From Pampus argenteus (taxonomy: Eukaryota; Chordata; Actinopteri; Scombriformes; Stromateidae): a stretch of DNA of 64,000 nucleotides. The notes under the pieces were generated by a model. It saw only the letters and a list, made by a program, of their open reading frames with translations, was not told the origin of the DNA and did not search any database. Location: assembly GCA_036937835.1 (NCBI GenBank), contig CM072862.1, forward strand, positions 14,086,501 through 14,150,500. Direction: 5' to 3'. Shown piece by piece: positions 54,491-64,000 of this stretch (position 1 is the stretch's first letter; each line of letters begins with the position of its first letter). A program made the translations under genes and the position numbers.

Positions 54491-54760
54491 TTAGTAAGAT
54501 GTTGGGCCACCATGAGTCACCAAAACAGCTTCAGTGCTGTTTTGCATAAATTCTAATTTTTGTCTCTGAAACTTTACAAACGCCGTTCTTCCAAAAGCTG
54601 TTCACTCATTTGGTGTTTTTGATAATGGTGGTGCAGAGCGCTGTCCAACACTTTAGTTCAATAACTCCCACAGGCATTAAGTTGGGCTGAGATTTGTGCC
54701 CTCAATGACGCATCTGCATTTCATCATTGCATTTTTGGCAATGATTACTGCATCTCCTAT
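54491..54760 (-). pseudogene. Tc1-type transposase C-terminus, decayed
   Basis: Read on the minus strand, the region ends in a peptide EAVLVTHGGPTSY and then TAA (54491-54493). This stands for the usual EAVLAARGGPTPY end of Tc1/mariner (IS630 superfamily) transposases. Upstream on the same strand are a PPLSKTPNE stretch for the usual PPPSTKHQ region, and QISAQLNACGSY for the QSPDLNPIEHLW motif that holds the final catalytic acidic residue. Here that motif has lost its D, P and E and a stop codon follows. At least two further in-frame stops and frame slips are present. The N-terminal paired-like DNA-binding part and the first catalytic residues are not found. It is a fossil fragment of a DNA transposon. 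Confidence 0.6.
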
Positions 54761-55184
54761 CCTGTCTCTGTGATTGATCAATTGTTTTGAGCCAGAGTAA
54801 AACTGTTTAAAGATGAAGGTACTCCAATAATCAATACAGTTTCGAAAGACTGTATTTAAGTCAACAGGAAAACCTAAATTCTCTCTAGAAATGCCTGAAA
54901 ACAGAGACTTTGTGAATGACACTGAAGACATGAGTTTTTAAAAAAAAACAATTGGGTCATTTATTTTGTTATTTATGCATATTGTTTTATCATGTATTAT
55001 TTTTATTGTTATTATTTCTCTGAAGACCACATTGCAAATGATACAATATATCTAGTTCTATTATTTATCATTATTTAATGAATATCGACATTAATGCCCC
55101 ACAGCTATCTGCGTCAAGGTGCTTGTTTCTGTACTGATCACAACAACAAGATCTGTATCCTTCAAAACGGAACCAATATAAAAA
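54761..55184. other. Non-coding, AT-rich
   Basis: T-rich between 54955 and 55020. No recognised continuation of the transposase. Confidence 0.45.
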
Positions 55185-55320
55185 TCACCTCTGCATAATG
55201 GGCTGGGATAACAGGAGGAGACATTTGGGCTAATACCACACTAGGTTTCTGATTTCCTGTCTAAATTGGCATAAAGCATCTTCCCTTCAGATGGATTAGC
55301 TTTCGGTGCATTAAGTACAA
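55185..55320. other. CNE-like block, weak to moderate
   Basis: TTGGGCTAATACCACACTAG, CTAAATTGGCATAAAGC and GATGGATTAGCTTTCGG occur close together without repeats. Confidence 0.25.
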
Positions 55321-55380
55321 CTTAGACCACATCTGAACCCACAGGAGACTGCAGCTTGCTCTTCCAGAGGTGTTTAAACC

Positions 55381-55611
55381 ATGGCCTCTTCAAAACCACA
55401 GGGCTATTGCATCTGCCCGTTAAAAGCTTTGAGGATGTCGCCCAGTCAAAGTCAGAGCTCAGTGGGAATTTGCAGCAAGGTGACTAAACCCATTCAGGTC
55501 ACAATTGTTTCTGATAAAAACCAGGGGTACTTCCCTCATCTTTGCACCACGTACATTAACAACTGCAACAAGAGCCACGTTCCATCACCCTCAGCAGGTT
55601 ATTTGACGTAA
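55381..55611 (+). CDS. Candidate small ORF, 76 residues, unidentified
   Basis: ATG sits in a strong Kozak context (AAACCATGG, A at -3 and G at +4). The frame runs 76 codons to TAA with fairly natural codon use. It starts MASSKPQGYCICPLK and contains TKPIQVTIVSDKNQGYF. Six cysteines are present but no signal peptide, membrane segment or known domain. A single-exon small ORF in a CNE-rich area could be coincidental. No TATA box or polyadenylation pattern was tied to it. Confidence 0.13.
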   Translation: MASSKPQGYCICPLKALRMSPSQSQSSVGICSKVTKPIQVTIVSDKNQGYFPHLCTTYINNCNKSHVPSPSAGYLT

Positions 55612-56735
55612 AGACTGCAAGAGAGAGAGGCGCAGGTGAGCAAGCAAGAAGACACAAACTCGGTGGATGAATTAGAGAGCAAGGCACTGCTTGAGACTAT
55701 GAGCCAGGTGGAGAATCAAACATACAGGAGGCACATTTGATCAATGGCCTCGATTGAGAGGCAATGGATTTCACATTATAACCACCCTGTTCATTATTGG
55801 CTGAGTTAGCGTCTGTTCGCTAAAGCTCCCCCTGTGCTTTCCTATTGAGGAGTAGTGATCAATTTGGACAGATGTGTTCCCCCTTCACAAACGCACACAC
55901 AAACACACTCAAGATGACACGCAGCAGATATACCATCATAGCCATCGCTTCAGAAGTGGAAGAGGCAGTGTGGGCTGAAGAGATCTGGCCCAATAGAAAA
56001 TCACACTGCTTACATGAACAATAGCTCAATTAGAGAGGTCTGTTCATGTTATGAGATTGCTTTTCTTATGCTAATCTGTACACTTAACTAAATGCTCTTC
56101 AATAAGGGGTTTGCACTCACCCAAGTTAGCTCACCATTTCATTATGTAGTCACGTGTAAGCAGCCCCTCGCATTGACTGGTTTCGTAAATCATGCTCATG
56201 GAAGAAGGGATAAAAGTGCCTTGCTGAAATGTAAGTGGATTTTGGGGTCATTTTCCTATCCTTGTATTGATAAAAGCTTCATTAATCAATCATACATCTC
56301 TTGCATTGATGCTCTTGGTGAAGTGCAGCCGTATGTTTTTGTGAGTGTATGTGTGCAGATAAAAAATCTGATAAAAAGAAAAATGAATTAAAAAGAAAAA
56401 TTAGGCTTAAACTATTACAAAATGAACAGGAAACACAATTCGATTAACAGCAAATTACAAATATCATACTGGAGTTAGATGTGGCACATCTCAGCATAAC
56501 ATCTATATAATGTAACGTGATATGCACATGGACGGTGACATTAACTATACATGCTGCTGAACAAAAACAATGAGGATATCTATCACATGGCCGAATTTGA
56601 ATAATGATTGTCAGCCAATACAAACATTTTTTGTAAACTAACATTAGCAGGCACTCACATCTTCCTGAAATACATTTGAACCCTCTTTGCATGTCGAGTA
56701 AAACCCCATTTAGAGGACAAGAACAGATGTGCCTT
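55612..56735. other. Non-coding; CNE-like part at 55735-55890
   Basis: The part 55735-55890 carries TTTGATCAATGGCCTCGATT, TTCATTATTGGCTGAG and GTAGTGATCAATTTGG. The rest is ordinary; frames of 99 (plus) and 101 (minus) codons near 56092-56749 show no recognised domain. Confidence 0.4.
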
Positions 56736-56970
56736 GAGCTAAATGCCAATGTGGCCTTCTAAGATGCTAACACTGACAATTGTAACATGATATTTAGCAG
56801 GTTCAATGTTTACTGTGTTCACCATCTTAGTTAATCATGTTAGCATGGTCACATTTGCATGATTGAGAACGCATCCTTTGGGCACCAAGAATATCTACAT
56901 GAATTTGAATTGCAAGCTTTTGGGATGGTATGAAAACGTCAGTTCTTGAGGTTTTGGCATTTGGAGGCTG
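56736..56970 (+). mobile_element. Diverged copy of a common percomorph repeat (GCTAAATGC...TTTAGCAGGT family)
   Basis: GAGCTAAATGCCAATGTGGC, then ATATTTAGCAGGTTCAATGT, TACTGTGTTCACCATCTTAG, and AATCATGTTAGCATGGTCAC follow the order of a dispersed fish repeat built of GCTAACATG-type modules. The later part (CTTTTGGGATGGTATGAAAA) is less similar. It is non-coding. Confidence 0.6.
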
Positions 56971-57094
56971 GTTGTATTCATTCATTCATTTATGCCACAT
57001 ACTCTAAAGGAATAATTCAAATGATGACAGTTTATATTTATAAAAAAATCCTAAACATTCCCAGGCCTATAGGGAAAAAAAATCGAATTCAATA

Positions 57095-57280
57095 ATTCAT
57101 TTTCTCTCTACTTTATCTTCCCTTCAGTCACCTCACTTTTCCCTTTTGTCTTGCTCCTTCTCTCTGCTCCACGCTCGTGTGCCAAACTTCCATTCTCCTA
57201 CATATGGCATTCTTCTTCCCTTTCGATCGACTTCTTTTCTCCCTCTCTCAGTCTCTCTCTCTCTCTCAACTCATCTCATA
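57095..57280 (-). repeat. Pyrimidine-rich tract with (CT)n cores
   Basis: About 180 bp rich in C and T on the plus strand, including TCTCTCTCTCTCTC near 57251-57267. It is the mirror of the purine tracts elsewhere in the window. Confidence 0.65.
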
Positions 57281-57589
57281 GCACAAGCTATCTATCATTA
57301 CTGTAATCAGCACAATGAGGTTCTCATGGTGGCCACAGTGATTCTCCCTGGACATCGCCCCAGGACAGAGAATGAGAGAGAAAGATTTGGATTTGCCAAA
57401 CACTGAACCATCACATTTATGAAGTATTATAAAAAGAGGATAAGAGGATGAAAGGCAAGGACAAAAGGGGTTATATCTCAACACAGCAATTAAATAATAG
57501 CTTAAGGCTATAGATGTTATTCCTTCTGAAAGCTCACATTTACAAATATATGAGTAACATAGCACAAACCACCTGTAGTTTCACTGCTT
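57281..57589. other. Non-coding, nothing assigned
   Basis: Overlapping frames on both strands (57146-57565) are not recognised as proteins. Confidence 0.5.
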
Positions 57590-57905
57590 CCTGCCTCCTG
57601 AATTACTTTTGAATATTCCTTTAAACTTTAAACAATTGAAGCTTGGGCATTTATCTATCACTGCTACTGCAAGGGAAAGATCCTGGGCTGAGAATTGAAA
57701 TATTATTTCCCTTGGTGACAATCTGATGCAAGTTTGCATAACAGGCCTCAAATTTGACATGTGGAAAACAGCCTTAAAGATGGCAGCTCTATGAATAATG
57801 AAGCAAAATGAAATGCTAATTCACTATGAGTGTCAGGAAAACTTATAATTGCTGAAATTGTTTATTTCTTGGAGCATATGACCCACTGCACAGGAGGTGA
57901 GTTCT
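57590..57905. other. CNE-like block
   Basis: Long repeat-poor stretch with AACTTTAAACAATTGAAGC, AATATTATTTCCCTTGG, GATGCAAGTTTGCATAACA, AAATGCTAATTCACTATG and ATAATTGCTG. Among the denser candidate enhancers. Confidence 0.35.
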
Positions 57906-58494
57906 TGTTCTGAGGTTTAGACTGTGTCACTGAGTTTGAGTTGTCACGGGGCATTCTGGTATTTTTTTATTTATTTTTTTTATAATTAACTTCACTGTAC
58001 AGTGAATTTATTCCGATATCAAGAAATATGGTATTTGTTTCAATTTGTTGTCACTTTTTTGGAATATTAAGATTTATTTGACATCACTCCACCATCCATG
58101 TCTACCTTCACATGTTGGGATTTACTATTCTGTCAATACAGAATTCATGATAATTAGATAAAGAATAAAGAATATACTGTGATTTTATATGGACACGGTG
58201 ACATTTTTATGAAAAGCGGAGTTATTTGTTGTTAAAGGGAATTAAATGCAAGATTTTTTAATAGAGAAAGTCAAAATAGTCAGAAGTTAGCAGTTGTTCT
58301 AGATATATATTTTGCTTCTCAGTCATGTGGCAGCTTGCAGCAAACCCCCCCATTACCTTCTGCAAATAGCCAATACAGAAGAAGGGATTAACTAAGCATA
58401 CGTTCAGAGCTATGGAAAAATGGACCACATTTATTTATTATTTATTGGCATTTATTATGGTTGTACTTGTTTTAAGCGTAAAACACCTTCTAAA
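57906..58494. other. Non-coding, AT-rich
   Basis: T-rich run near 57963-57982; otherwise AT-rich sequence without recognised features. Confidence 0.5.
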
Positions 58495-58800
58495 CTGCAT
58501 CATTGAATACACTGTTGCTCTGCCTCGCACAAACCATTAGCAAGAGAATTTATGCATTTAATATATTAGAATTATAAAATGAATTTAAAAAGAAAAGCCA
58601 TGAGGGAACACATTATCTTTCCTGTCGGCATTTTTCTGGTTCAACATTTGGCAGCTTCGTCAGTAAATGAAAGAATTATTTCAATTATTGTACAGCATTA
58701 AATTATAGTTTGTGGAGAAAGTGGTGACAGGTCTGCAGAGCTATAACACTTCCCCTGCCTCTGGCTTCTCTGTCAGTTTTAATGAAGAAACCTCTCCACA
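58495..58800. other. CNE-like block
   Basis: CATTAGCAAGAG, TTATGCATTTAATATATTAG, TTTCAATTATTGTACAGC and ATTAAATTATAGTTTGTGG (RUNX-like end) occur in a repeat-poor stretch. Candidate enhancer. Confidence 0.33.
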
Positions 58801-58886
58801 CTACATAGAGAGAGGGAGACAGGGAGAGCCAAGGTTTTGTTCGTTCTCAAATTTGTTGTTGCAATGACTGTGGATTGGTTTGTTTT

Positions 58887-58917
58887 AAAAAAAAAAAAGA
58901 AAAAAAAGAAGAAGAAA
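58887..58917. repeat. A-rich tract with AAAG/AAG units
   Basis: A12, then A8 and GAAGAAG. Low complexity; no retroposon body recognised upstream. Confidence 0.85.
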
Positions 58918-59084
58918 CACCATTAAAGGTCAACAGGAACTGCAGTTCAACTATCCTGAAATCTACAGGCTGAAATAATAAAGGAGTCAAATATACTATA
59001 CTACACTATATAAAAATTAACTGAATGTGTTTCGTCCTGTTGAACTTACTTACAGCATGTCATCACATTAACAGCCCCAATGTC
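58918..59084. other. Non-coding, nothing assigned
   Basis: Short stretch with an ATACTATACTACACTATATA patch. Confidence 0.5.
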
Positions 59085-59510
59085 TTACTGTGCAATGGTT
59101 TGCCACAGGGTTAGAAGCTCAAACCTTACTTGCTCTTGCAGGTATTCCCTCAGTAGACATTAAAGCATGTCATGTCTGGTGGATATATTGCCAAATATAC
59201 ATGCTAAGAAAAACACCTAGGGGGAAGGTGTATCCTCCTTATGCTCTCATTTGCTCCCTGCTAGATGTCCTGTCCTTCTGCACAAAAAGCTCTCCCTAAA
59301 TAGGAAATAAAAGCACAGGCCTCTCTAAGTCAGTGATTCCCATCCACATTGTAATGCTATCGCATCCATATAGATATCAAATGCCTGATCCCTGCAGCAT
59401 TTAACCAAATTAAATACCACCTTCATTAGCAAGTCAACACCTATCAGAAGCATACAAAATACCCCCAGCCCCAAGGACACGCTGCTAAATGGGCTGGCAG
59501 AGCTTAAAAT
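59085..59510. other. CNE-like block
   Basis: Repeat-poor, with ATTGCCAAATATACATGC, ATAGATATCAAATGCCTGAT, CATTTAACCAAATTAAATAC and TTCATTAGCAAGTC. Plus and minus frames (69 and 66 codons) are not recognised. Confidence 0.3.
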
Positions 59511-60638
59511 AAGTCCACACACCACAAAGACTAGCCTTCATTTGTATGTTCCTAATGTGCCAGCTTCACTCACTGTACATGGCCCGCTGCTCCGAACACA
59601 TGGTGAGTAATTGCTAACACTCGACCTCCATACTGCACTTAATCAACATGGGAACACCATGGGGATAAATTTGTGAACAATACAGCCAGAATAATTCATA
59701 TATTGGTCAACAGAGCTAATGTGCAAAGTGGTGAGTAGTGGCAGGGTGTCACATGATTCAGAGCCAAGGTTACTGTATGTTATCTGAGAGAAATACTAAA
59801 TGAAGACAAGAAAGAAGAACAAGAAGACACCTATGACCCAAAGTCCAAGATAAAAATTTAATTTGCTGCTATTATATGGATGATGGAACCAAAAGATTCT
59901 AGTATCCTGTTCATTTTTGTTACAGACTGTACTTACAAAGAGGATGTAGACTTTTATTTATGTTTGTATGAATATGATTATATGATTTTTAGAGCTATTT
60001 TTGTCTATTTATAAACACTAATTGCAATAATCTATTTGACCTTTTACCTATCTATCACTACCTATAAAATTCCTTTCAGGCTTGTCTCCAGTGACAGTAG
60101 AAAAGGACTGTTGGGATCCATGAACTGGATGTATGCTTGCGAGTTCAGAACCCTGTTCATCATTGTACAGTTGGCCCATTTGTCTCCATTCTCACCTTTG
60201 ACCTGCAGGCAAATGGTGATAAAAGCACCCTTCATTGCATTCGACAATAAAAGCAATAGTCAGTTCTCGAGTCAAGCAGCTCAGTAAACAAACATAAATA
60301 AAAGAGAGCGGGGGATCAATGGAAGGAAGCATAGAAAAGCAGCACACAGACCTAGACACTGACACCACTACAAGTACAACGAAAACATATCCAGAGCTTT
60401 GCAAAAAATAAAAAAAATAAAAGAATAACTACACCTGTGCATATTTATTTAGTATTAGTAATACCTGATGTGACTATCATTGTGAGATACATTCCCTCAT
60501 AACTATACCTTAAGGGTATGATCAAATAGGTATTTTTTTTTTTTACAGTATTGCAAACGGAGCATATTTCTGACCAATATTAGCGACAGCTTCTATAAAA
60601 CATCAGCAGCTGACTGCATGTTAACTATCATTATTTCT

Positions 60639-60642
<4 letters not shown>
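59511..60642. other. Non-coding, nothing firm
   Basis: A T-rich run at about 60532-60544. An 83-codon plus frame (60036-60287) overlaps minus frames and is not recognised. No transposon found. Confidence 0.5.

Positions 60643-60673
<31 letters not shown>
60643..60673. repeat. (AT)15 microsatellite
   Basis: Uninterrupted AT run. Confidence 0.96.
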
Positions 60674-60677
<4 letters not shown>

Positions 60678-61199
60678 AATAAGCCAATAATAAGGACTTG
60701 ATAATGTAGATAATATGTTATCATATGATAAGTTGAAAATGTAATTATTGTGACATGCCTGCCTTACATTTTTCTAGTAATTTTGCAAGTTATTCCTCAT
60801 CACATTATTTGTAAACAACTTGTAAGTTAATGTATATAGACTCATTTTATTTACATTTAAATATAGGTAATTATAATAATGATCAAAAATGTTGAGATGT
60901 TTAGTTTTCCACAGATAAATGGCTTCCTCACAGCACTAGCGAATGCTGCCCTTACATTTGTGGAAGTTATGAAACATGAATAATAATCAGGTTATGTATG
61001 CTTGCTTACTCAATGCGGAAAGGTTTTGTCCGTGTGTTCTGTATTTGCACTTGGTTTATTACTTGGTAAATGTTTCCAGATGGATAGATCGATGGATAGC
61101 AATAGTATCATACTACAATAGAGAGATAAGAGTTTGGATCTTTGGTTTTGAGCTTAGCCTGATAATCACTTAATATTTTATTTTATTTTATGTAGTTCA
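60674..61199. other. Non-coding, AT-rich
   Basis: Nothing assigned; short frames only. Confidence 0.5.
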
Positions 61200-61640
61200 T
61201 TCAGTCTGACTGTGCTCATATTATTGAATTTCCTGCTGGGTGGAGACACTGTAAACGTGTTTAACGTAGCTACTAGCTAACGGTAGGCTACCTGCTGCCA
61301 TCAGACCAAGTTTAATGCTAGCTAGCAAAGGCACGTGTGCTGATGCTTCTGCTGCCTGTAAGTTCTATTTCAAAGCAACAGAATTGGCAGTGACTGAAAC
61401 GAGGTACTGAAATGTGTGTTGCCACTGGGTCCAGTAAGTACTTGACATATAGGAACTCAACCCTAGTGGTTCGTGATTCAGAGGTCTGGAACCAGGCTCC
61501 TTTGGGCCGGGTTAAGGCTGCAAAATTGTGTAAGAATAAATCACTCAATGAAAGACTAAGGGCTTTTTCCCAGTGAAAGCTCGCCTGGAACACACATTCG
61601 ATTTTACATTGGACCTGACAAGTCTAAACTGTATAAAATG
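61200..61640. other. Possible unnamed interspersed repeat
   Basis: The AACGTAGCTACTAGCTAACG stretch (61264) and GCTAGCTAGCAAAGG (61317) recall GCTAACG/GCTAGC-rich ends of fish DNA transposons. No matching opposite end is identified, so element boundaries are unknown. The 91-codon minus frame (61318-61593) is not recognised. Confidence 0.25.
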
Positions 61641-62094
61641 AGGGTTAAAGGGCTCAATCTAAGAGAAATACACTAATTTCTATGAGCTCAAATAAATGCA
61701 GCATAAATAGTCATTCTTAATTTCAGTTGATTTTTATGATTCTGAACTTTGCTCTATATAGACTTTATTTAGCTTGAACATCACCCCTGAACTCTACACT
61801 GATGCATCATTCAAATTTTTGAGGTATTTGGTTTGTATTGGATGTCTTTACAACGTCTGACATGGAAAATAAAAACAGTAGAGCTTGACCTTCCTCTTCT
61901 ATCATCTTCCCTTTCCTCTGCTCCAAGCATCCACCCCATAACGGATTAGCTCAGAGGAAGACCCATTTCCTCCCCGAGGCTGCTAAAATATTAATCAAAA
62001 CACAGAGGAGTGTGCAGCAGCTCCCAAGATGCATGTCTTCTAATGGTAATACATGGGGAAGGCAGAGAGGGAGGAGTGCTGCCTGTAATAGCTT
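61641..62094. other. Non-coding; CNE-like part at 61930-62010
   Basis: ACGGATTAGCTCAGAGG and AAAATATTAATCAAAACAC lie in the part 61930-62010. TTAGCTCAG resembles a tRNA A-box by chance but no B-box or cloverleaf follows. Confidence 0.35.
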
Positions 62095-62182
62095 CACAGA
62101 GGGGGAGGAGAGGAGGAGGGCCAGAGGTGACAGGGGCTTTCACAAGGGACAAAGAGGAGAAGAGAGGGGGGAATAGATAGGC
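62095..62182 (+). repeat. Purine-rich tract with G5-G6 runs
   Basis: AGAGGGGGAGGAGAGGAGGA, then GAAGAGAGGGGGGAATAG; nearly all purine on the plus strand apart from a GTGACAGGGGCTTTCAC middle part. Runs of G could support a G-quadruplex. Confidence 0.65.
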
Positions 62183-63439
62183 AGCAAGAAAGGTGGAGCG
62201 AAGACATGAGGTGTGTGGAGAATCGACGAACAGACTGCACTGATACAGTCTCTTCAGAGAGATCCTGCACAGGCAAGATCAAAGAAGTATCTTTGCCTCT
62301 CACTATCCATTTTGTGCACTTACAAGGGTTGAGGATAGTCTTCTGTGAAACTTCCTAGTATGAATAATAGATATCAAACCATACAAATTGCCAATTTAGC
62401 TTAATATTTGTTCGCTGCTTATCTGCAGTGCCAAATATTTATCTGGGTTTGCGTTGTGTGTGTGTGACTGTATATGTGTTGAACAGCTTGACTACACACA
62501 GTGTTTCAGCCATGTTTTTAGTTTGTTGTCCGTCTCACATGTGTCTGAAAGGCCATGTATCAATTTGCATTTCACTCACACTTCACATGTCTAACTGCGA
62601 TCTGTAGCACGTTTTATGCTTAAAGAGGACATATGCATACTTCCAGGTATATACTGGAATAGCAAAAACTACTTATTTAACTTATACTTGCCCTTTATGC
62701 AGCCTCTCAGTTCAGTGTCTGTCTGAAACGGGCTGTTTTATCACATGTCTCTTGAAGGGTTGACTTTCTGATGAGCCTTCAGGATTATGTTAAATGAACT
62801 ACAATTTGGAATCTCAAGAACAAAGGTGTATTAACTTTATAAACTAACTTTACATGAATTGTGATTGTGTTTTGAACTTTGAACACTACAAAATCATGGT
62901 TACCTCAACTTCAGTGCTGTGCTTGAACACATCTTGTCCAAACACATACAGGACTGGAGCTAGTCTGCGTAGACATTGTGTAATACTTTTTTTCACATTC
63001 CTGAAGACTGAATGTATGATGCCAGGTGGTCTGTACAAGGAGTGAAACACGTTTGTCTCATGGACCAAATCTAAGCCCGTCTCTGGCACTGAGCCACTGC
63101 CAGTGGGGGAAAATGATTGGAGTATCCATGTTGGCGACAGAGTAATCATGTAACTAAGCTTTGCTGCGGTGAGGGGAGACTAAAAGGGTTATTTTTAATT
63201 TTTCACACATGCTTACTAGTCTTTCTGTGACTAGGTGACTCAAGCACATTGACTGTTGTCACGTTCAGTAGGAGAATGTGGGAAGCATTTTAGCTAGCTG
63301 AAAACTGTGAAATTAAAGCACACACATGTGTGGCAAGCAGCCTTCTGTTACCACTGAAGAAATGCTCAGACGTTTTAAAGCTGACAACTGTGTATAATAC
63401 CTGGTCTGTAAAGAACAAGCTGATTTTATGGGGAATGTA
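62183..63439. other. Non-coding, nothing firm
   Basis: Ordinary sequence; frames of 63 (plus) and 87 (minus) codons at 62854-63149 overlap and are not recognised. No repeat family. Confidence 0.5.
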
Positions 63440-63735
63440 AAATATCCTCATGGGTCATCTTCAACTAACCTGCAGACAGCTGTGACTGTGTTCCACTACC
63501 TGGTAATTAGGGAGACGTGAAGCCCCGATGGGTTACACACTCTTAACGTGCTGCCACACTCCTCCCTCTTCGCCCAACAGGCTCCCGAGAGAGATGGCCA
63601 TTTTGTGAAAGGTGACACAAATCAGTGACCTCTGTCTACCTGACCATGTCAATAATGAGATGCAACTGGAGCTTCATTGTATTCAAATGAGGCTGCGCGT
63701 GACCATAATGCTGAAGAGATACGAGTGGAAAAAGA
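63440..63735. other. CNE-like block
   Basis: CACTACCTGGTAATTAGGGA, GGCCATTTTGTGAAAGGTG (YY1-like GCCATTTT), GTCAATAATGAGATG and TATTCAAATGAGGC occur in a repeat-poor stretch. A TTCGCCCAACAG acceptor-like and AAAGGTGACA donor-like pair frame only 31 bp (63581-63611) and is not convincing as an exon. Confidence 0.3.
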
Positions 63736-64000
63736 TCAACATTAACTTCTCTGAGGACAATAAATGCTGGAGTGTAAAAAGGTAATACGGACCCAGAAGA
63801 CTGAGGGACAGAAAGGGAGTGAACACACGTTTGCCCACCCATGTTCTTTGTGTCTTCTGAAGACGGATTGGAGGGGTTGAACTGGTCTGTCCCAGTCATG
63901 GGCCTTTGTCTATTGTGTTGCTTTGCTTAATGTAAACCAATAAAGCTGGCTAACCTTGTGGGCCCAATCAATGCTTATTTAGAATACCATTGATTAACAG
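63736..64000. other. Non-coding to window end
   Basis: AATAAA at 63939-63944 is an isolated polyadenylation hexamer with no transcript evidence. Nothing else assigned. Confidence 0.45.

Noticed and set aside
54253..54549. 98-codon plus frame
   Set aside because: Its end is the antisense of the Tc1 transposase C-terminus, so it is transposon sequence read backwards.
61941..61957. TTAGCTCAG as a tRNA A-box
   Set aside because: No B-box at the right distance and no cloverleaf can be drawn.
63581..63611. 31-bp microexon between acceptor- and donor-like strings
   Set aside because: Splice strings are weak, length is not a multiple of three and nothing supports use.
63939..63944. AATAAA as a gene's polyadenylation signal
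   Set aside because: Isolated hexamer without an upstream coding exon or clear GT-rich downstream element.
1..64000. CRISPR array, rRNA, tRNA, microRNA genes
   Set aside because: No spaced direct repeats, no rRNA similarity, no foldable tRNA, and no known mature microRNA string noticed; CRISPR is not expected in a vertebrate genome.

Overview
The window reads as non-coding nuclear DNA of a ray-finned fish, probably a percomorph. The evidence is AT-leaning sequence without bacterial gene density, many long CA/CT/GA/TA microsatellites, and degenerate copies of dispersed repeats I know from teleost genomes. These include a tRNA-derived SINE ending in AATAAAGG, the GTTTAGGCACAAAAACC family, the GGGATGCACTGATACC family, the TTTAGCAG-CACTTTTGTCC motif, a Tc1-type transposase tail and a LINE 3' end. 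Family names rest on memory of consensus motifs; no search was run.

I find no complete, recognisable protein-coding gene, tRNA, rRNA or CRISPR array. Open frames are short and mostly lie over microsatellites or AT-rich DNA. Three stretches deserve a coding test: a 78-bp, splice-bounded, length-divisible-by-three segment at 14230-14307; a GC-rich open frame with coding-like codon choice at 23668-23835; and a segment at 25205-25663 open on both strands. A 76-codon ORF with a strong Kozak context lies at 55381-55611. The window is therefore either a gene desert or the inside of one or more very long introns.

Layout. 1-4.4 kb: microsatellites and a LINE tail. 4.4-12.3 kb: mostly featureless sequence with single strong transcription-factor motifs (Oct/AP-1, a perfect palindromic ERE, a kappaB site). 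12.3-16.5 kb: CNE-like blocks, a pentanucleotide repeat, the candidate exon and a 12-bp hairpin. 16.5-23.6 kb: microsatellites, then a long CNE-like block (20.0-21.6 kb). 23.6-28.1 kb: two coding-like stretches, a perfect 15-bp inverted repeat and a homeodomain-site-rich block with a perfect P3 site. 28-37.8 kb: scattered CNE-like blocks and microsatellites. 37.8-47.7 kb: the most transposon-rich third (a ~520-bp MITE, nested hAT-like elements, SINEs). 47.7-53.2 kb: CNE-like blocks. 53.2-57 kb: a second repeat cluster with a Tc1 transposase remnant. 57-64 kb: CNE-like blocks separated by purine/pyrimidine tracts.

The simplest working picture is a regulatory landscape: blocks dense in TAAT, PBX/HOX, TCF, RUNX and nuclear-receptor motifs, separated by neutral, repeat-accumulating DNA. 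Calls of 'CNE-like' rest only on motif density and texture; conservation cannot be seen in a single sequence. I found nothing that amounts to a new enzymatic or defence system.
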